This document shows, piece by piece, positions 1 through 10,405 of a DNA stretch of 19,675 nt. Origin of the DNA: Oligoflexus sp. Lineage in GTDB: Bacteria > Bdellovibrionota_B > Oligoflexia > Oligoflexales > Oligoflexaceae. The position numbers were made by a program, and so were the translations under genes. Location: assembly GCA_030151925.1 (NCBI GenBank), contig JASLCY010000321.1:1-19675 (forward strand). The letters run 5' to 3'. The notes beneath the pieces were generated by a model that searched no databases, had not been told where the DNA came from, and saw only the letters and a program-made list of their open reading frames with translations. Every line of letters starts with the position of its first letter. Position 1 is the stretch's first letter.

Positions 1-323
1 AGGGTCAGGTAGACCGCGGCGTTCGCCTGCGCGCCCGAGTGGGGCTGGACGTTCGCGAAGTTCGCGCCGAAGATCTTCTTCGCGCGCTCGATGGCGATGG
101 TCTCGATCTTGTCGACGACTTCGCAGCCGCCGTAATAACGTTTGCCGGGCAGGCCCTCGGCGTATTTATTGGTGAGGATGCTGCCCATCGAAGCGATGGT
201 CGGCGCCGAGGCGAAGTTCTCGGAGGCGATGAGCTCGAGGCCTTCCTCCTGGCGGACGAGCTCCTCGTTGATGAGGCCGTAGATCTCGGGATCGTGATTC
301 TGCAGTATGGACCAGGGTTGCAT
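1..323 (-). CDS. glyA: Serine hydroxymethyltransferase, 5' part (cut by window edge)
   Basis: This PLP enzyme interconverts serine and glycine and loads tetrahydrofolate with a one-carbon unit in the cytoplasm. Only the first 107 codons lie in the window. They contain family hallmarks: [16 protein letters not shown] at about 24-39, [16 protein letters not shown] at 51-66, and [11 protein letters not shown] at 91-101, which includes the cofactor-phosphate loop. The start ATG is at 323-321, only 3 nt after the rpiB stop codon (TAA-CGC-ATG), so the two genes are co-transcribed and probably translationally coupled. rpiB-glyA adjacency is a known arrangement in proteobacteria. No defects are visible in the part seen. 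The identification is very secure. Confidence 0.97.
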   Translation of the reverse strand, partial: MQPWSILQNHDPEIYGLINEELVRQEEGLELIASENFASAPTIASMGSILTNKYAEGLPGKRYYGGCEVVDKIETIAIERAKKIFGANFANVQPHSGAQANAAVYLT

Positions 324-326
324 GCG

Positions 327-782
327 TTAGCCCTTATGTTCGAGTGCGGTGATCTTATCGAGGCGCCCTTGGTGGCGGCCGCCCTCGAATTCGGTGGCGA
401 GCCAGATCTTGACGAATTCGAGCGCCCGATCGTGGTTGATGACCCTCTCGCCGAGGCAGAGGACGTTGGCGTCGTTGTGCAGGCGGCACATGCGCGCGAC
501 GTATTCATCGGTCACGAGAGCGGCGCGGACCTTGTCGAATTTATTCGCGGCGATGGACATGCCGACGCCGCTGCCGCAGACGAGGATGCCGCGCTGCAGG
601 GAACCTTCGGAGATGGAGCGGGAGAGTTTCGCCGCGTAATCGGGATAGTCGACCGAAGCGGAGGCGTCGGACGGGACGCCGAAGTCCTTCACTTCGTAAT
701 GCTGGTCTTTGAGGAAGCGGGCGATCTTGTCCTTAAGGATGCGCCCGCCGTGATCGGATGCGATACCAATCGAGCCACTCAT
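327..782 (-). CDS. rpiB: Ribose-5-phosphate isomerase B
   Basis: RpiB interconverts ribose 5-phosphate and ribulose 5-phosphate in the pentose phosphate pathway. The 151-residue product has the usual length of the RpiB/LacAB family. Visible motifs are SDHGG near residue 9 (His12), DYPDYA at 45-50, GILVCGSGVGMSIAANK at 65-81 with the catalytic cysteine at 69, and RLHNDANVLCLGERV at 100-114 with the conserved histidine at 102. The ATG at 782 has a GAGG Shine-Dalgarno element about 7 nt upstream. The gene lies downstream of the acpP terminator and directly upstream of glyA, so it is probably the first gene of an rpiB-glyA operon. Its promoter must lie in the 783-848 interval, where I see no convincing -35/-10 pair. 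An allose-6-phosphate isomerase role is possible for this family but less likely given the glyA context. Confidence 0.96.
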   Translation of the reverse strand: MSGSIGIASDHGGRILKDKIARFLKDQHYEVKDFGVPSDASASVDYPDYAAKLSRSISEGSLQRGILVCGSGVGMSIAANKFDKVRAALVTDEYVARMCRLHNDANVLCLGERVINHDRALEFVKIWLATEFEGGRHQGRLDKITALEHKG

Positions 783-847
783 AATTAAGCCTCATGCTGG
801 AAGCCATCTCATCGTGCGACGGCTTCGGGGTTCGAGCGATTGGCCCC

Positions 848-883
848 AAAAATGCAGAAGAGCCGGGGCTAAAGGCCGGCTCT
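848..883 (-). terminator. Intrinsic terminator of acpP
   Basis: On the minus strand an 8-bp perfect stem AGAGCCGG/CCGGCTCT (plus positions 859-866 and 876-883, 9-nt loop) is followed by TCTGCATTTTT. It lies 25 nt past the acpP stop codon and separates acpP from rpiB. Confidence 0.85.
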
Positions 884-907
884 CCATAATTAGCTTCAAA
901 AAAGCTA

Positions 908-1150
908 TTAAGCTTCTTTAGCTTTCTTAATGTAGCTGACGGCGTCTTCGACGGTGCGGATGCTTTCCGCTTCTTCGTCGGGGATATCCACGCTGAAAGC
1001 TTCTTCCATCGCCATGACGAGCTCGACGATATCGAGAGAGTCAGCGCCGAGGTCTTCGATGAATTTCGCTTTGCTGACGACAGCAGCTTCTTCAACGCCC
1101 AGCTGATTAACAACGATTTTTTTCAATTGACTTTCGATGTCGAGTGACAT
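908..1150 (-). CDS. acpP: Acyl carrier protein
   Basis: This small acidic protein of 80 residues carries growing fatty-acyl chains on a 4'-phosphopantetheine arm during type II fatty acid synthesis. The attachment serine is Ser38 in the motif [12 protein letters not shown]. The helix II/III region ([17 protein letters not shown]) matches canonical AcpP. I chose the ATG at 1150 because AAGGAG sits 7 nt upstream and the protein then begins with MSLDIES, as in typical AcpP. The longer reading from 1174 adds eight unconserved residues. The usual fabD/fabG/fabF neighbours are absent here: the gene is apparently monocistronic, with its own terminator downstream and a divergent phosphoesterase gene upstream. 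Confidence 0.97.
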   Translation of the reverse strand: MSLDIESQLKKIVVNQLGVEEAAVVSKAKFIEDLGADSLDIVELVMAMEEAFSVDIPDEEAESIRTVEDAVSYIKKAKEA

Positions 1151-1200
1151 GTTAACTCCTTCAATTTGGCACATTTATGCCGATCGTTCATTTAAAGAAC

Positions 1201-1237
1201 CAAAAAGCCGGCGCAAATGCAAGATAATAGTGCCGGC
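1201..1237 (-). terminator. Hairpin plus T5 upstream of acpP
   Basis: Two GCCGGC blocks (1207-1212 and 1232-1237) can form a 6-bp stem with a 19-nt loop. On the minus strand the right arm is followed by TTTTT, as in a terminator. It lies 57 nt upstream of the acpP start and overlaps the best -10 candidate, so it is either a terminator/attenuator or a chance structure over a promoter. The long loop lowers confidence. Confidence 0.3.
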
Positions 1238-1254
1238 CCCAACAGCCTTAGCAA
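1224..1254 (-). promoter_or_regulatory. acpP: Candidate acpP promoter
   Basis: TATTAT (plus 1224-1229, five of six matches to the -10 consensus) has TTGCTA (1249-1254) upstream at a long 19-nt spacing. This is the best sigma70-like candidate between the divergent genes for the acpP direction. It shares its position with a hairpin, so confidence is low. Confidence 0.3.
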
Positions 1255-1281
1255 GCCGGATTTAAGGGACTTTTTGCCCTC

Positions 1282-1310
1282 TTGAGACGCTGAACAAAGG
1301 AAGGTATCCT
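1282..1310 (+). promoter_or_regulatory. Sigma70-like promoter of the LpxH-like gene
   Basis: TTGAGA (1282-1287, five of six) and TATCCT (1305-1310, four of six) are separated by exactly 17 nt. The site lies 45 nt upstream of the TTG start codon and reads towards it. Confidence 0.55.
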
Positions 1311-1354
1311 AAGCCGCTCGGATTGTTAGGCCTTTAGAGGCTAGGAGAGATACT

Positions 1355-2167
1355 TTGGCACCACTCGTGGCCTCTTTGATCGTCGTTTCGGATATCCATT
1401 TGAGCCGTTCTGACGACGATCGCGCCCAAAAATTGCTCGGGCTTTTACAGCGAATCCGTAAAGGGCAGGTCGATAACCTCGTCCTCCTCGGCGATATCTT
1501 CGATTTTTGCTTGGGCTCCCATCCTTATTTCCAGAAAAAATACGCATCTATAGGGGCGGCGCTCGAAGAGGTCGCAGCGTCCGGCACCAAGGTCACCTTC
1601 CTCGAGGGCAATCACGAATTCAAGCTCGACGCCTTCCCCTGGAAGGGCATCGAGTTCATCATGAACGGCACTCACGTCCTGCACCTTAAAAACGGGCAGA
1701 AGGTGCAGTTCGCTCATGGCGACATGATCTACAGCCATCGCCGCTACAAAGCCTTCCGCTGGCTCGTGAAGTCGGCGTTCATCACCGGCGTCGCGCGCCT
1801 CTTCCCCGGTTCCTTCATCGACCACCTCACCAGCAAGACCTCGGAAGTCTCGCGGTCGGCGGACCAGTACAGGACCATCCATCACGATAGGATCCTGGCG
1901 GCCGTGGATCACTGGATGGAGCAGGGGCACTCCGAATACGGCGTGTTCGGGCACTTCCACGTGCCCTATGCGGAGCCGCGGCGCGACCTGAAGGAAGGCG
2001 TGGTCTTGAGCGTGGATTGCTGGGATAAGCCCAATGCCCTGGTTTTCAGGCCGGATGGGATCTTCAGGCTGTGGCTGGAGGAGGGGGACCAAGAAAAATG
2101 GGAGCCTATAGCTCCCCTGGTGAGACCGAAACTTAAGCGTCCTGCTTATCCGGAATTCAGAACTTGA
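1355..2167 (+). CDS. LpxH-like calcineurin-type metallophosphoesterase
   Basis: This 270-residue protein has the full set of metallophosphoesterase motifs: SDIHL (Asp13, His15), GDIFD (Asp47, Asp50), GNHE (Asn86, His87), HGD (121-123) and GHFHVP (His200, His202). The order, size and sequence between motifs resemble the UDP-2,3-diacylglucosamine diphosphatase family (LpxH and relatives), which makes lipid X in lipid A synthesis at the inner face of the cytoplasmic membrane. The third motif reads GNHEF where LpxH usually has GNRDF, so a related phosphodiesterase is possible. The start is TTG at 1355, supported by AGGAGAG 5 nt upstream; the next in-frame option, a GTG at 1367, lacks this spacing. 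The stop codon overlaps the end of the convergent barrel gene by 11 nt, and the end of this gene also contains that gene's terminator. I see no terminator of its own. Confidence 0.85.
   Translation: MAPLVASLIVVSDIHLSRSDDDRAQKLLGLLQRIRKGQVDNLVLLGDIFDFCLGSHPYFQKKYASIGAALEEVAASGTKVTFLEGNHEFKLDAFPWKGIEFIMNGTHVLHLKNGQKVQFAHGDMIYSHRRYKAFRWLVKSAFITGVARLFPGSFIDHLTSKTSEVSRSADQYRTIHHDRILAAVDHWMEQGHSEYGVFGHFHVPYAEPRRDLKEGVVLSVDCWDKPNALVFRPDGIFRLWLEEGDQEKWEPIAPLVRPKLKRPAYPEFRT
2094..2116 (-). terminator. Intrinsic terminator of the prkA-spoVR operon, inside the LpxH-like gene
   Basis: On the minus strand GGGAGC-TATAG-GCTCCC (plus 2100-2116) is followed by ATTTTTCTT. It lies 41 nt past the stop codon of the barrel gene and within the last 25 codons of the convergent phosphoesterase gene. 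Confidence 0.7.
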
Positions 2168-3839
2168 CGCGAGCCAGGACGCCGAGGCGGAAATCGCTGG
2201 TGTTCAGCTTGCCCTTCGAAAGGCTCATATTCTCCTGGCGATAACCGACGAGCCCGCCCCATTCAACCGATTCGGCCTTGGATCTGCTGAGGGCTTCGGC
2301 CTGCAGATCGAGGCCCATGCCGGATCCGAGCTGGCGTTCATCGCCTTTGATGCCCGTGTGGCCGAAGCTCAGAGGGATGATCATCGCCCGCAGGTCGTAT
2401 TCGATGGTCTGCACGAGATCGACGATATGGTAATTGCCCTGCGCGTGGACCACGGGCGCGACGTGGAGAGCGTCGACGCCGCCCCAGGAGGAATGCGTGA
2501 CGCCGAGGGTCTCGATCTCGGCGCGCAGGCCGACGAGGATGCGATCGAGGCTCGGGACCGTGGCCTGGAGAGCGGGCAGTTTATAGAGGTACTCGCCGCC
2601 GAGCCCTAAGCCCGCGTAGGAACCCTTGCCGGTCTGCCCCATCTGCACATGCGCGTCGAATTTCGTCGTGTACTGTTCGTCGATATTCATCTCACCCGAA
2701 GCGCCGAGGCGGTTCACGAGGAGAGTCGGGAATTTGCTGGAAGCCTTGGTCGCTCCGCCGACCGACCAATTCTCGTTTTCAACCGAGAAACGCACGTCCT
2801 GGAGCGGGAAGCCCGAAGAAGCCGCGGCCTCGCCTTCGGGTTTGGCAGCATCGTCAGCGCCGCCGCCGTGCGCGGCCGGGTGCATGATCTCCTGCTCGGG
2901 CTGCGCGGCCTCGGCCTGAGGCGCGGGAGCCGGGACTGGCGGTTTAGGCGCCGGCGTTTCAGGTTTCGCTTCCGGCTTGGCCTGGCCTTTGGGCGTCACG
3001 AGCGGGCTGTTGCTCTCCACCGCGATGAAGGCGTCCTCGTTCGCCGGCTTAGGCTGGAATTTGCGGCGCGAAGCGATGTTCGGCACGCGGGCGCCGCTGC
3101 CGACCTTGATCGTGCTGTCGCCGCTGAGGGAGGTGATCTGAGCGATGGAGGATTGCGACTTGCTTTCGATGACCCGCGCCTTGCCCAGGGGCTTCTGCTG
3201 GAAATCCATCCAGGTGCCGTCGACCGGATGCGTGCTTTTCACGGAGAAATCGGCGAATTCGAGCGTATCGCCTTCGAGCACGTCCTGGTCCTTGCCGGCA
3301 GAGAGCGTCACGTACTTGCCCTGGAGCGAAGTCACGTACACATCGATAGGGTAGCGGTTCAGGACCCGATAGGTGAGGGTGCGGAGCTTATCGCGGATGT
3401 CTTCGTCCGTCGCGGCGCCGACCCAGCTCAGCGGCACGCGTTCGGTCTCGCTCACGAAGTTCTCGAGCTCCGGGCTCAGGAGGCGGGCCGTGAAGACCGC
3501 GACGTCGCTCTGCTCGGTGACGTTGAGGTTCAGGTAGGCATCGACCTCGTACTCGTCGCGGAGCTTCTTGCGGCCCTCGGCGTTCGCCCAGTTGTCGGCG
3601 ATGATGGAGTCGTTGACGAAGGTGAAGCGTTTGGATTCGCGCACGACCTGGATGAAACCGTCGTCGATGGCGCCTTTCTTGTGGGTGAGGGCGGGGCTGG
3701 CCTCTCCCTGCCAGTAGACAGGGAGTATGCCGGCGTATTTGATAGCGGGAACGGGCTTGAGATCGGCAGCCCATCCGTCCTTCGCCCATCCCACATAAGT
3801 CGTTAGAAGCAGTGTGAGGAGGCGAAGGATGGCTTTCAT
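2157..3839 (-). CDS. Secreted protein with CsgG/FlgT-like N-terminal region and C-terminal beta-barrel (function unknown)
   Basis: I do not recognise this 560-residue protein as a named family. It starts with a Sec signal peptide (hydrophobic 4-18, likely cleavage after GWAA near residue 25). Residues 30-160 alternate beta and alpha and include ILPVYW and a EVDAYLNLNVTEQ-type strand, as in CsgG/TolB-N-like domains. Residues 165-255 (SLQGKYVTLSAGKDQDVLEGD) recall the FlgT C-terminal or SH3-like fold. A Pro/Ala/Lys/Glu linker spans 262-345. From 346 to the end there are amphipathic strands and a terminal phenylalanine (LGVLARVKF), the usual signature of an outer-membrane barrel. The ATG follows the SpoVR stop directly (TAGATG), with GGAG 9 nt before it inside spoVR, so translation is coupled. 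Domain names are inferred from pattern, not from a search. It might connect the kinase operon to the envelope. Confidence 0.8.
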   Translation of the reverse strand: MKAILRLLTLLLTTYVGWAKDGWAADLKPVPAIKYAGILPVYWQGEASPALTHKKGAIDDGFIQVVRESKRFTFVNDSIIADNWANAEGRKKLRDEYEVDAYLNLNVTEQSDVAVFTARLLSPELENFVSETERVPLSWVGAATDEDIRDKLRTLTYRVLNRYPIDVYVTSLQGKYVTLSAGKDQDVLEGDTLEFADFSVKSTHPVDGTWMDFQQKPLGKARVIESKSQSSIAQITSLSGDSTIKVGSGARVPNIASRRKFQPKPANEDAFIAVESNSPLVTPKGQAKPEAKPETPAPKPPVPAPAPQAEAAQPEQEIMHPAAHGGGADDAAKPEGEAAASSGFPLQDVRFSVENENWSVGGATKASSKFPTLLVNRLGASGEMNIDEQYTTKFDAHVQMGQTGKGSYAGLGLGGEYLYKLPALQATVPSLDRILVGLRAEIETLGVTHSSWGGVDALHVAPVVHAQGNYHIVDLVQTIEYDLRAMIIPLSFGHTGIKGDERQLGSGMGLDLQAEALSRSKAESVEWGGLVGYRQENMSLSKGKLNTSDFRLGVLARVKF

Positions 3840-5342
3840 CTAGAGTTTCTCCACGGAGTGAGTCGACCCATCGAAGGATACGCGGCGGCGCCCCTCCTCG
3901 ATGATGGTCTCGATGTGTACAGGCCTGTTCCAGACCTTGTAGAGGTTCCGAAGGCATTCGACCGTGAACTCGTGCTTGAGGTCGGTGCCTTCGTGCTTGT
4001 GCTCGAGCAGGAGCTCGCTGCGGTTCTTGAAGTTGCCGTCCTTCACGTAGATGATGGGCTGGCCGAAGTTCGTCAGCTGGCTCAGCATCTGCGCCTTCAC
4101 GTCCTCGAAGCGGCGGTTGCTGATCACGTAGCGGTTGTTCCGCCGGTCGTAATCGTAGATGAAGAGCTTGTGCTCGTGGCAGAAGTCCTCATCGAGGAAG
4201 GCGTCCAAGAACGTGATATCATTATGGATGCGGCGAATCTCGAAGAGCTTCTCCGTACCGAGGCCGGCTTGGGTGTCCCAGGCCGCGCGACGCTTGGGAT
4301 CCTCGATGCTCAGGTATTCGAGGCCGAACTGGCCTTTGTCCCAACGGCGCTTCGTGTGGCGAAGGAGCTCGAGTCCGAGTTTATAAGGGTTGAGCTGACC
4401 CGGAGCCGCCGCGACGACGCCGGAGTGCTGGTCGCAGTAATCGACGATCTCGGAGTCGTTCAGGGGATGGAGTTCCGTCATGAACTGGCTGTGCCAGTAG
4501 GTGGCCCATCCCTCGTTGAGGATCTTGGTCTGACCCTGAGGCGCGAAATAATAGGCCTCGTCCCTTATTATACCAAGAACTCGCCGCTGCCAGCTATTGA
4601 GCGGGGCGTGCTCCATGAGGAATTTGAGCACATCCCTCTGAGGTTCCTCAGGAAAGTTCTTCTTTTTTTTCTGCTGCTCTTCCTGCTTCTTCGCCTGCGA
4701 ATCGAGGAAATCCTTCGGGTTGATGTACGAATCCATGTACTTCTTCGACTGCAGCTTGTTCACCGGATTCGGGCGGTAGATCTCGTCTTCCTCGGGCTCC
4801 GGGCCGGCGCTCTTCTTCGTCGGCTGGTTGAAGGGCGAATAGATGTCGATGAGGTTGTCGAGCGAGAGGCAGACGTCGAGGAAGTCCTCGACCTCGTCGT
4901 GGCCGACGTCCTCGATGAAGCGGCGGATAGTGGAAGCGTGATTCGCCATTTGGTCGAGCATCTTGCGGTTGGTCTTCGAGAACCAGTAGTTGTTCTTGAA
5001 GAAGTCGCAGTGCCCGTAGACGTGGGCGATGACCGTCTTCTGCGAGACGAGGCTGTTGGCGCGGAGGAGATACGCGTAACAGGGATCGTTGTTGATCACC
5101 ATCTCGTAGATCACGGAGAGGCCGTAGGTGTAGCTCTTCGACAGGCGCTCGTAGTCCATCCCGAAGCGCCAGTGTGGGAAGCGGGTTGGGAAGCCGCCGT
5201 AGGCCGCGATCTCGTTGAGCTGCTTATAGTCGATGAGTTCGAAGATGGTCTCGAAGTAGTCGAGGCCGACCTCGCGGGCCTTCGCGCCGATGCTGAGGGC
5301 GAGGTCTCGGAGTTCCGGGGTCAATTGGGTATTGAAATTCAT
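3840..5342 (-). CDS. spoVR: SpoVR family protein
   Basis: This 500-residue cytoplasmic protein belongs to the SpoVR/YcgB family, first known from Bacillus spore cortex formation but widespread in non-spore-formers. Its biochemical activity is not established. Hallmarks are FPHWRFGMDYERL near 55-67, the stretch with His107 and His111 near VYGHCDFFKNN, EDVGHDEVEDFLD at 144-156, NEGWATYWH at 277-285, NPYKLGLELLRHT at 318-330, and HNDITFLDAFLDEDF near 373-387. A short basic, Gln/Lys-rich linker lies at 216-230. Length is typical. The ATG at 5342 comes one base after the YeaH stop codon (TAA-C-ATG), with AAGGG upstream, so the two are co-translated. SpoVR, YeaH and PrkA are well-known co-occurring partners, which supports a joint role in starvation or stationary-phase physiology. 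Confidence 0.95.
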   Translation of the reverse strand: MNFNTQLTPELRDLALSIGAKAREVGLDYFETIFELIDYKQLNEIAAYGGFPTRFPHWRFGMDYERLSKSYTYGLSVIYEMVINNDPCYAYLLRANSLVSQKTVIAHVYGHCDFFKNNYWFSKTNRKMLDQMANHASTIRRFIEDVGHDEVEDFLDVCLSLDNLIDIYSPFNQPTKKSAGPEPEEDEIYRPNPVNKLQSKKYMDSYINPKDFLDSQAKKQEEQQKKKKNFPEEPQRDVLKFLMEHAPLNSWQRRVLGIIRDEAYYFAPQGQTKILNEGWATYWHSQFMTELHPLNDSEIVDYCDQHSGVVAAAPGQLNPYKLGLELLRHTKRRWDKGQFGLEYLSIEDPKRRAAWDTQAGLGTEKLFEIRRIHNDITFLDAFLDEDFCHEHKLFIYDYDRRNNRYVISNRRFEDVKAQMLSQLTNFGQPIIYVKDGNFKNRSELLLEHKHEGTDLKHEFTVECLRNLYKVWNRPVHIETIIEEGRRRVSFDGSTHSVEKL

Positions 5343-5343
5343 G

Positions 5344-6441
<1,098 letters not shown>

Positions 6442-6470
6442 GGGGTCCCCCTCTTGTCCGTTCCGGTATG

Positions 6471-6493
6471 AAAAAGGGGCTATCGCGTGCCCC
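6471..6493 (-). terminator. Weak terminator or attenuator between prkA and yeaH
   Basis: On the minus strand GGGGC-ACGCGATA-GCCCC is followed by TTTTTC. The stem is only 5 bp, so partial termination is more likely than a full stop. It lies 30 nt upstream of the yeaH start and could set kinase expression above that of YeaH, SpoVR and the barrel protein. Confidence 0.45.
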
Positions 6494-6592
6494 ATGCATG
6501 ACCGAAGGCGTTGCATCGGCCATGACGGGACACAGAATCCAAGCCCCTCGTCAGCGTCCGCGAGGCGAGGCCTCGGGGCGCCCTATCCGAAC

Positions 6593-8656
<2,064 letters not shown>

Positions 8657-8739
8657 GCTAGCTCCTCGCTCATAGTTGGGAATGCCTAAGACTTCGATCA
8701 GAGGATTTGAGAAATTAAGATTTTACATCTCTCTTCACC

Positions 8740-8768
8740 AGAATATCGGGGAAGGAAGATCAAGTCAA
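8740..8768 (-). promoter_or_regulatory. prkA: Sigma70-like promoter of the prkA operon
   Basis: On the minus strand TTGACT (plus 8763-8768, five of six) and TATTCT (8740-8745, four of six) are spaced by 17 nt. The implied 5' leader to the prkA ATG is about 75 nt. No competing sigma54 element was seen. Confidence 0.6.
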
Positions 8769-8805
8769 AAAATGAATGGCCTCGGAGGGCTGACGGGAGG
8801 GCGAG

Positions 8806-8829
8806 CTGGATCGGGATAACCCGACCCAG
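8806..8829 (-). terminator. Hairpin after prfB, probable terminator
   Basis: CTGGATCGGG and CCCGACCCAG form a 10-bp stem around a 4-base ATAA loop; on the minus strand the one imperfect pair is a G-U wobble. It begins 14 nt past the prfB stop. No T-run follows on the minus strand (TTTT follows on the plus strand), so termination efficiency is uncertain. Confidence 0.45.
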
Positions 8830-8843
8830 TTTTCCGTGAAGTC

Positions 8844-9972
8844 TTAGAGCGGTGGCTGCTGGCCGTGAGTCTTGGCGTGAAGATCAGTGAGAAAGCCGTT
8901 TATGAAGGGCTCGATCTCGCCATCCATAACCTCATCTGGGCTGAAGCTTTCCACTTCCGTGCGGTGGTCTTTCACCAGCTTGTACGGGTGGAGAACGTAA
9001 CTGCGGATCTGGCTGCCAAAGCTCACGTCGGATTTGGAGCCCTCAACCGCCGCTGCTGCTTTTTTCCGCTCTTCCATCTCTTTTTCATAGAGCTTCGCGC
9101 GGAGCATCTTCAGACACGTATCGCGGTTCTGGTGTTGGGAGCGGTGCTGCTGGCTCGCGACCACGATGCCGGTCGGCATGTGGGTCATCCGCACGGCGGA
9201 GTCGGTACGGTTAACGTGCTGCCCGCCGGCGCCCGACGCGCGGTAGGTATCCACCTTGATGTCGGAGTCCTTGAGGTCGATCTCGATATTGTCGTCGACC
9301 ATCGCGGAGACGAAGACCGAGGCGAAGGAGGTGTGGCGGCGCGCGTTGGAATCGTAGGGGCTCACGCGCACGAGGCGGTGGACGCCGGTCTCCGATTTGA
9401 GGAGGCCGAAGGCGTAGGTGCCCTTGATCTCGATCGTCGCGCTCTTGATGCCGGCTTCCTCGCCCTCCTGCACGTCGTGGATCTCCACTTCCCAGCCCTT
9501 GCGTTCGGCGTAGCGCAGGTACATGCGGAAGAGCATCGACGCCCAGTCGCAGGATTCCGTGCCGCCCGCGCCCGAGTTGATGGTGAGGAGCGTGTCGTTG
9601 GTGTCGAGCTCGCCGGAGAGGAGGCTCTGGATCTCGAGGGCCTGGAGCTCGGACTCGAACTTGACGAGGAGCGTCTCGGCTTCGGTGAGGTATTCGGCTT
9701 CCCCCTCGGCGGCGAGTTCGATCGCCACCTTGAGGTCGTCCTGGTTCGCGGTGAGCGCCTTCGCACGCGAGAGGGCGAGCTCCACCGAGCGTTTGCGTTT
9801 CAAGATAGGGGCGGAGATGGTCGGGTTCGACCAGAAGTCGGCGCGGGCCTCTATTTCAGCTTCGATGTCCTGCAGCTCTTGCTCTTTGCGAGGGACGTCA
9901 AAGAAACCCCCAGACTTGGGTGTACTTTTCGGCAGCTTCGCGGGCACGGCTTTGGATAACGTCTAATTGCAT
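8844..9972 (-). CDS. prfB: Peptide chain release factor 2 (programmed +1 frameshift)
   Basis: RF2 recognises UGA and UAA stop codons and triggers release of the finished peptide. The gene is read in two frames. The first 24 codons run from ATG 9972 to 9901 (MQLDVIQSRARE..., with AAGGAA upstream), then an in-frame TGA stands at 9900-9898. A +1 shift skips one base and continues at 9899 as DVPRKEQEL to the stop at 8844, giving about 375 residues. In that numbering GGQ is at 249-251 within RASGAGGQHVN, and the stop-codon recognition tripeptide is Ser-Pro-Tyr at 204-206 where E. coli has Ser-Pro-Phe. Reading only the second frame from ATG 9947 gives a false N terminus (MPAKLPKSTPKSGGFF). It is divergent from flbD and followed by a hairpin. 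Confidence 0.97.
9897..9912 (-). other. prfB: RF2 programmed frameshift site
   Basis: The minus-strand sequence TGG-GGG-TTT-CTT-TGA-C carries all elements of the RF2 autoregulatory site: a Shine-Dalgarno-like GGGGG three bases before the slippery CTT, then an in-frame TGA followed by C, a weak stop context. When RF2 is scarce, ribosomes pause at TGA and shift +1 to make more RF2. Confidence 0.95.
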
Positions 9973-10071
9973 CTATATTTTCCTTCTATCCAGGAGAGTT
10001 GACTCGATAAGGACCAAGACCGTACCATAAGCCATGGGGCGAAGCCACGCCTCGATTCGTGCGACCCCCGA

Positions 10072-10085
10072 GGCATCACGATGCC
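10072..10085. repeat. Short inverted repeat between prfB and flbD
   Basis: GGCATC-AC-GATGCC is a perfect 6-bp inverted repeat with a 2-base centre in the 156-nt divergent intergenic region. Its size suits an operator, but no further copies or bound regulator are known from this window. Confidence 0.35.
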
Positions 10086-10128
10086 GGTCCACGGCTTTAA
10101 CTTGATCGAAATTGCGGAGGGTTAGCCC

Positions 10129-10344
10129 ATGATACTCCTCACGAAATTGAACAATCAGAAGATTCTGATCAATCTCGAGACGGTCAAGTATATCGAGGCC
10201 GTCCCGGATACGCTTATTTTTTTCACCAACGGCGAATCCCTGATGGTGAAAGAAAGTTTAGAAGTCTTATCTGACGCGGTCTTGAGTTACCAGGCCCAGG
10301 TCTTCAAACGCTCCACCGAGGCTCCCGCGCCCGCCGCTCCCTAA
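10129..10344 (+). CDS. flbD: FlbD family flagellar protein
   Basis: This 71-residue protein matches the small FlbD (swarming motility) family found in flagellar operons of spirochaetes, Firmicutes and delta-type proteobacteria. Its pattern is MI-LTKLN at the start, then VKYIEAVPDTLI at 19-30, FTNGESLMVKESL at 32-44, and a short Ala/Pro tail. The molecular role of FlbD is not established. The ATG at 10129 has GGAGGG 7 nt upstream. It is not in the usual flagellar gene set; instead it leads a same-strand run with a secreted TPR protein (62 nt later) and a chemotaxis receptor. That context keeps a motility link but the gene looks displaced. Confidence 0.85.
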   Translation: MILLTKLNNQKILINLETVKYIEAVPDTLIFFTNGESLMVKESLEVLSDAVLSYQAQVFKRSTEAPAPAAP

Positions 10345-10405
10345 TTACCGCCCGAAATAATCCGATAGGACTTCTGACGATCCTCGGCTCGCAGAAGGAC
10401 CTCGC

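Noticed and set aside
39..788. 249-codon plus-strand frame over rpiB and glyA
   Set aside because: Antisense to two conserved enzymes and without homology-like motifs.
908..1174. acpP start at 1174
   Set aside because: The ATG at 1150 has an ideal Shine-Dalgarno spacing and gives the canonical AcpP N terminus.
8844..9947. prfB as a single-frame gene starting at 9947
   Set aside because: The upstream frame with the CTT-TGA-C frameshift site gives the correct RF2 N terminus.
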